Source: Hymenobacter nivis
GTDB taxonomy: Bacteria > Bacteroidota > Bacteroidia > Cytophagales > Hymenobacteraceae
Direction of reading: 5' to 3'
Length of the DNA stretch: 64,000 nucleotides
Assembly: GCF_006439025.1 (NCBI RefSeq)
Contig: NZ_RCYZ01000006.1
Span: 186,001 to 250,000, forward strand
The notes under the pieces were generated by a model, which saw nothing but the letters and a program-made list of their open reading frames with translations, searched no databases and had not been told where the DNA came from. Positions 60,557-64,000 of this stretch are shown here, piece by piece. How positions within the stretch are numbered: the first letter of the stretch is position 1; every line of letters begins with the position of its first letter. The position numbers were made by a program, and so were the translations under genes.

Positions 60557-63500
60557 CTATTTTATCACTTGCACCCAGCCTTTCACCTGGCGGTCGTCGG
60601 CGTCGCGCAGCAGGTAGTAGTAGAGGCCGGCGGGCAGGCCGGCGGCGTCCCAGTTGTTGTGGTAGTCGGCGGTGGCGTACACCTCCTGGCCCCAGCGCGA
60701 AAACACTTTCAGGCTGGCCGGCTGGCAGGTGAAGCGCGGCTGGAAGGTGGCGTTCAGCTGGTCGTCGTTGGCGGTGATGACGTTGGGCACGAACACGTCG
60801 CCCACTTCCAGCGGCGCAAACTGCGTAATGACCTCGCACCCCGCGTAGCGCGCCGTGAGCTTGATGCGGTAGGTGCCGGCCCGCTCGTAGCGGTGCGTGG
60901 GCGCGGCCTCGGTGCTGGCGGCGCTGCCGTCGCCAAAGTCCCAGCTGTAGGTGCCGCCGGCCAGCGCTGGCATCATCACGCAGTCGAACGGCGCGAGGCC
61001 GGCGTACTGGGGCGCGGCGGCGCACACGGGCAGGTTCAGGGGCACGTCGGTGAGGCTGGCGGGGGCCAGTACTACGCGGCGAACGGCCGTGGTTTGGCAC
61101 ACGCCCTGCGTCACGGCGTACGTCAGCTCGAAGGTGCCGCCTCGGTTTTGGGTGTTGGGCGGCGTGAACAGGCCGCTGGCGCTCACGCCCGGGCCGCTCC
61201 AGGTGCCGCCGGCCGGGTTGCCGCGCAGCTGGAACGGCCGCAGCTGGTCGGCGCACAGCGTAGTGTCGGGGCTGGCAAAGGCTTGCACGGGGCTGGTAAC
61301 AACTACTTGCTGGGTGGCCGCGCCGCAGGCCAGCGAGTCGGCCACGGTGTAGGTGAGGGTGTGGGTGCCCGCGCCCGCCACCTGGGGCGAAAACGTGTTG
61401 CCCGTGACGCCCGGCCCGCTGAAGGTGCCCCCCGCCGGGGCCCCCACCAGTGCCACGGCCGGGCTGCTCACGCACCGGGGCCCCACCGCGGCAAATTCCG
61501 GCACGGTGGCCGGCGCCACCTGGTAGCGCACCCGCAGCGTGGCCTGGCAAATGCCGGAGGTAGTGACTTTATAGGTGAGCACGAAGGCGCCGGGGCCGGC
61601 CGCGCTGGGCACGAACTGGTAGCCCCCGCCGGCGGTGCGCTGCACACCCGGGCCGCTCCACACGCCGCCGGCGGGCGTGCCGCCCAGGGCCACCGGGGCG
61701 GCGCTGGCGCACAGGGCGCGCCGGGGCCCCGCGTCGGCTACTTCGGGCTGGAAGTCCATCTTGAAGGCCGCGTTGTTGCAGTTCGCGCTGCCGTTGCGGT
61801 TGGTGTAGGTGTTGGCGCCGGGCGGCACCGGGAAGCCCTGGGTGCCGCCGCAGCCGCCGCACACGGCCTGGTACACAATGCCGCGCTTGTCGAAGCGCGA
61901 GGTGCCGCCGTCCACGTGCTCGCCCCGCCCGCCGGCCTCGCCAAAAAACGTGGCGTAGTCGAGCCCCACCATGCCGGGCAGGAACTCGGCCAGGTAGAAG
62001 TCGGAGCCGTCGGTGGTGCGCTGGGCGGCGTCGGCCGTCACGGGCAGGCCGCGGGTGCTGCCGCCCAGGTTGCCCGAGTTGGTACTGCCGCCCCAGCCGC
62101 TCACGTAAATGCGCTCGCAGTCGTCAACCAAGAAAGCGGTGGGCACGATGTTGACGCCCGTGCCCGACCCAAACACGGTGCTGTAGAGGCTGGTTTTCAG
62201 GTCGGCGTCGAGCTTTTGGATGTACTGGCTGCCATTCGCGTTGGTGTACAGGCCGGCCGTGACGGGGAAGTTGCCGCCCAGGGTTTGGCCCAGCAAGTAG
62301 GCGTTGCCGGCCGCGTCGAGCTGCAAAAACTGCGCTTGGTCGTAGCCGGCCGTGCCCACGTAGGTGGACCGCTCCAAGGTGCGGCCGTCGGCGCTGATGC
62401 GGGCCGCGAAGCCGTCGACGCCGCCGGGCCGGGCCGCGCGGTAGGCCCCGGCGGTGGCCGGGAAGTTGGGGCTGGTGGTGCCGCCGCTCACGTACACCCG
62501 GCCCGCGTCGTCGCGCTGCACCGAGTACGCGGCGTCGGCGCCGCTGCCGCCCAGCAGGCTGGCCCACGTCACGGCGCCCAGGCCGGGCGGCAGCTTGCAC
62601 ACCACGCCGTCGGAAGTGCCGCCGCGGTACGTGCCGTTGAAGCCCGCGCCCAGGCCGGGGAAGTTGGGCGAGTTGGTGTTGGCCGCCACGTACACGTTGC
62701 CGTCGCCGTCGAGCAGCACGTCGCTGCGGAAGGCCTCGCCGTAGTTGGCCGCCAGGCGCTGGGTGGCGGGCACGCCCGGGTCGGGGTCCAGCACGCCGTC
62801 GTTGCCGCTGCCGCCCAGGTAGGTGCTGGCCAGCAGCGTGCCGCCGTCGGCGCTGAGCCGGGCCACGAACATGTCGGCCCCGTTGGCCAGGATGTCGGCC
62901 GAGCTGCCGCCCTGGAAGGGCTCCAGCTCCGTGCCCCCGCCGAAGCGCCGGCTCAGGGCCCCCGCGGTGGTGGGGAAGTTAGTTGAGCCGGTGCTGCCCA
63001 GGATGACCACTTCGCCCAAGGCGTTGGTCACCAGGCTGTGCGGAAACTCGGTGCCGCTGCCGCCCAGGTACGTGGCCCACACGCGCGCCGCCGGGCCGGT
63101 GGCCTGGGTGTTGTACTTGATGAGGGCCACGTCGCACAGGGCCCCAAACTTGGTTTGGAACGCGCCCCGCGTGGCCGGGTAGCCGGGCCCGAAGGCAATG
63201 CCGCCCGAGTACAGGTTGCCCGCCGGCCCGTAGGTGGCCGTGAAGCCCCAGTTGTCGTCGGTGGACCCGGTGAAGCTCGAAAAAATCACCTTCGGGTCAA
63301 TGGTCAGGGCGCGGGCGTGGTCGTAGGGCCCCAGGGCGAAGCGCACCGTGCTGCCGCTGAGCGTGTAGCGGCAGGCCACGGGCTGGTGGCGGCCCTGGGC
63401 GTCGGTTTGCCAGGCTTGGGGGGCCAGCTCCGCCACGCGGCCCACGGCGGTGGTAATGGCCAGGTCGCCGGTGGCCGCGTCGAGGGCCACGGCCTGGGCG

Positions 63501-64000
63501 CCCTCGTAGCGCAGGGCCACGCGGGCGGCGTCGGCGCCGGGGGCCAGGGCGAAGTCGTACTCCAGCTGCTGGCCCGCGTTTTCGTAAATGGCCGCGTCGA
63601 TGCCCGGCCACAGCCCGGCGTACTGCACCCGCCGGAAGCTACCCACGTTGCGCGCCCAGCGCTTGGCGTCGCTGCCCTGCAAGTAGTTGCGCACCTCGCC
63701 CGTGGGCCCCGTGGCCACCGGGTGCGCCTGCCGGCTGGCCCCTTCGAAGTGCACGGTGTAGGCATGGCCCGCCACCTGGTCGCCGGGCAGGGCGGGGGCA
63801 GTTTCGGCCGGGGCCCCGCGGTGGCGCGGCAGCGCGGCGGGGTCCACAAAGAGGTAGGTGAGGGCCGCATTTTCGAGAAACAGCCGGCCGCTGGGCAGCG
63901 CCGCCGCGTAGCGGGCGCGGGCGTCCCACTGGCCCTTGTTCTCCACAAATTCGAGCGAGGCCGCGCCGGGGGCCGACCGGACGGCCACGGCCGGTGCCGG
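60557..64000 (-). CDS. T9SS-secreted SBBP/PKD protein with gliding-motility C-terminal domain (N-terminus missing)
   Basis: This frame runs off the right edge and shows 1147 residues. It starts around FVENKGQWDARARYAA, a pattern common at the N-terminus of DUF7948/SBBP proteins. SBBP beta-propeller-like repeats (TYLGGSG, NSPNFPG, TSPNFPAT) span about 250-700, followed by Ig/PKD-like repeats (GGTWSGPGV, YSWDFGDGSA) and a C-terminal T9SS type-B sorting domain (NVITANDDQLNATF ... FSRWGQEVYATADYHNNWDA). It should pass through SprA to the cell surface and may be an adhesin. Confidence 0.9.
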   Translation of the reverse strand, partial: PAPAVAVRSAPGAASLEFVENKGQWDARARYAAALPSGRLFLENAALTYLFVDPAALPRHRGAPAETAPALPGDQVAGHAYTVHFEGASRQAHPVATGPTGEVRNYLQGSDAKRWARNVGSFRRVQYAGLWPGIDAAIYENAGQQLEYDFALAPGADAARVALRYEGAQAVALDAATGDLAITTAVGRVAELAPQAWQTDAQGRHQPVACRYTLSGSTVRFALGPYDHARALTIDPKVIFSSFTGSTDDNWGFTATYGPAGNLYSGGIAFGPGYPATRGAFQTKFGALCDVALIKYNTQATGPAARVWATYLGGSGTEFPHSLVTNALGEVVILGSTGSTNFPTTAGALSRRFGGGTELEPFQGGSSADILANGADMFVARLSADGGTLLASTYLGGSGNDGVLDPDPGVPATQRLAANYGEAFRSDVLLDGDGNVYVAANTNSPNFPGLGAGFNGTYRGGTSDGVVCKLPPGLGAVTWASLLGGSGADAAYSVQRDDAGRVYVSGGTTSPNFPATAGAYRAARPGGVDGFAARISADGRTLERSTYVGTAGYDQAQFLQLDAAGNAYLLGQTLGGNFPVTAGLYTNANGSQYIQKLDADLKTSLYSTVFGSGTGVNIVPTAFLVDDCERIYVSGWGGSTNSGNLGGSTRGLPVTADAAQRTTDGSDFYLAEFLPGMVGLDYATFFGEAGGRGEHVDGGTSRFDKRGIVYQAVCGGCGGTQGFPVPPGANTYTNRNGSANCNNAAFKMDFQPEVADAGPRRALCASAAPVALGGTPAGGVWSGPGVQRTAGGGYQFVPSAAGPGAFVLTYKVTTSGICQATLRVRYQVAPATVPEFAAVGPRCVSSPAVALVGAPAGGTFSGPGVTGNTFSPQVAGAGTHTLTYTVADSLACGAATQQVVVTSPVQAFASPDTTLCADQLRPFQLRGNPAGGTWSGPGVSASGLFTPPNTQNRGGTFELTYAVTQGVCQTTAVRRVVLAPASLTDVPLNLPVCAAAPQYAGLAPFDCVMMPALAGGTYSWDFGDGSAASTEAAPTHRYERAGTYRIKLTARYAGCEVITQFAPLEVGDVFVPNVITANDDQLNATFQPRFTCQPASLKVFSRWGQEVYATADYHNNWDAAGLPAGLYYYLLRDADDRQVKGWVQVIK

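Noticed and set aside
60359..62986. 875-codon plus-strand frame within the T9SS cargo gene
   Set aside because: Composition is Gly/Ala/Arg/His-rich as in other shadows; the minus-strand frame has SBBP, PKD-like and sorting domains.

Overview
ORGANISM. The window is high-GC DNA from a Bacteroidota bacterium, most likely Hymenobacter or a close relative. The evidence is the type IX secretion translocon gene sprA in a maeB-ruvA-sprA-gcvH-vanZ order, a secreted protein ending in a gliding-motility-type C-terminal sorting domain, TonB receptors with CarboxypepD_reg-like N-termini, and Bacteroidota -7 promoter boxes (TAnnTTTG) upstream of at least ten genes. There are 44 supportable coding genes, of which the first and last are cut by the window edges. 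I see no rRNA, tRNA, CRISPR array, prophage or transposase gene. LAYOUT. 1-9348: a MacB/LolD-type ABC exporter with one ATPase and two tandem copies of an FtsX-type permease pair, then a GIN-domain secreted protein, a sigma-54 response regulator and its NtrY-like kinase. 9470-13083: ammonium transporter, then leftward genes for an RsmI-like methyltransferase, an alpha/beta hydrolase and a membrane protein. 13243-18463: rimP-nusA-infB, with a terminator-like hairpin in its leader. 18661-20621: small secreted protein, mscL and an enoyl-CoA hydratase. 20748-29237: cell-envelope block with flippase, dut, threonine dehydratase, NDP-sugar pyrophosphorylase, TPR protein, DUF4292 lipoprotein and EnvC-like protein. 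29581-35471: GAF-LytTR regulator, two TatA-like proteins with long Q/P/Y-rich tails, gatA and an MltD-like lytic transglycosylase. 35640-47657: maeB, ruvA, sprA, gcvH, vanZ. 47838-54590: secreted hypothetical protein, yicC, Oar-like TonB receptor, glycosyltransferase. 54959-60425: siderophore receptor, PepSY membrane protein with an unusual Gly-rich insertion, erythromycin-esterase-like protein. 60557-64000: a large T9SS cargo protein, cut at its N-terminus. HOW THE GENES FIT TOGETHER. Much of the window serves the envelope: export, outer-membrane receptors, murein remodelling, glycan export and T9SS. The housekeeping genes rimP-nusA-infB, gatA, ruvA, dut and gcvH are interleaved. MOST UNUSUAL SIGNALS. 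The octamer GGGGCCCC is strongly over-represented (I count roughly 65-75 copies by eye) and often sits at the centre of hairpins. Many intergenic spacers hold large, sometimes perfect, inverted repeats that fall into at least three small families; one resembles REPIN-type palindromes. Other notable features are the duplicated permease quartet, the rimP leader attenuator candidate, the prion-like TatA tails and a possible H-type pseudoknot after vanZ. All counts and identities were made by eye.
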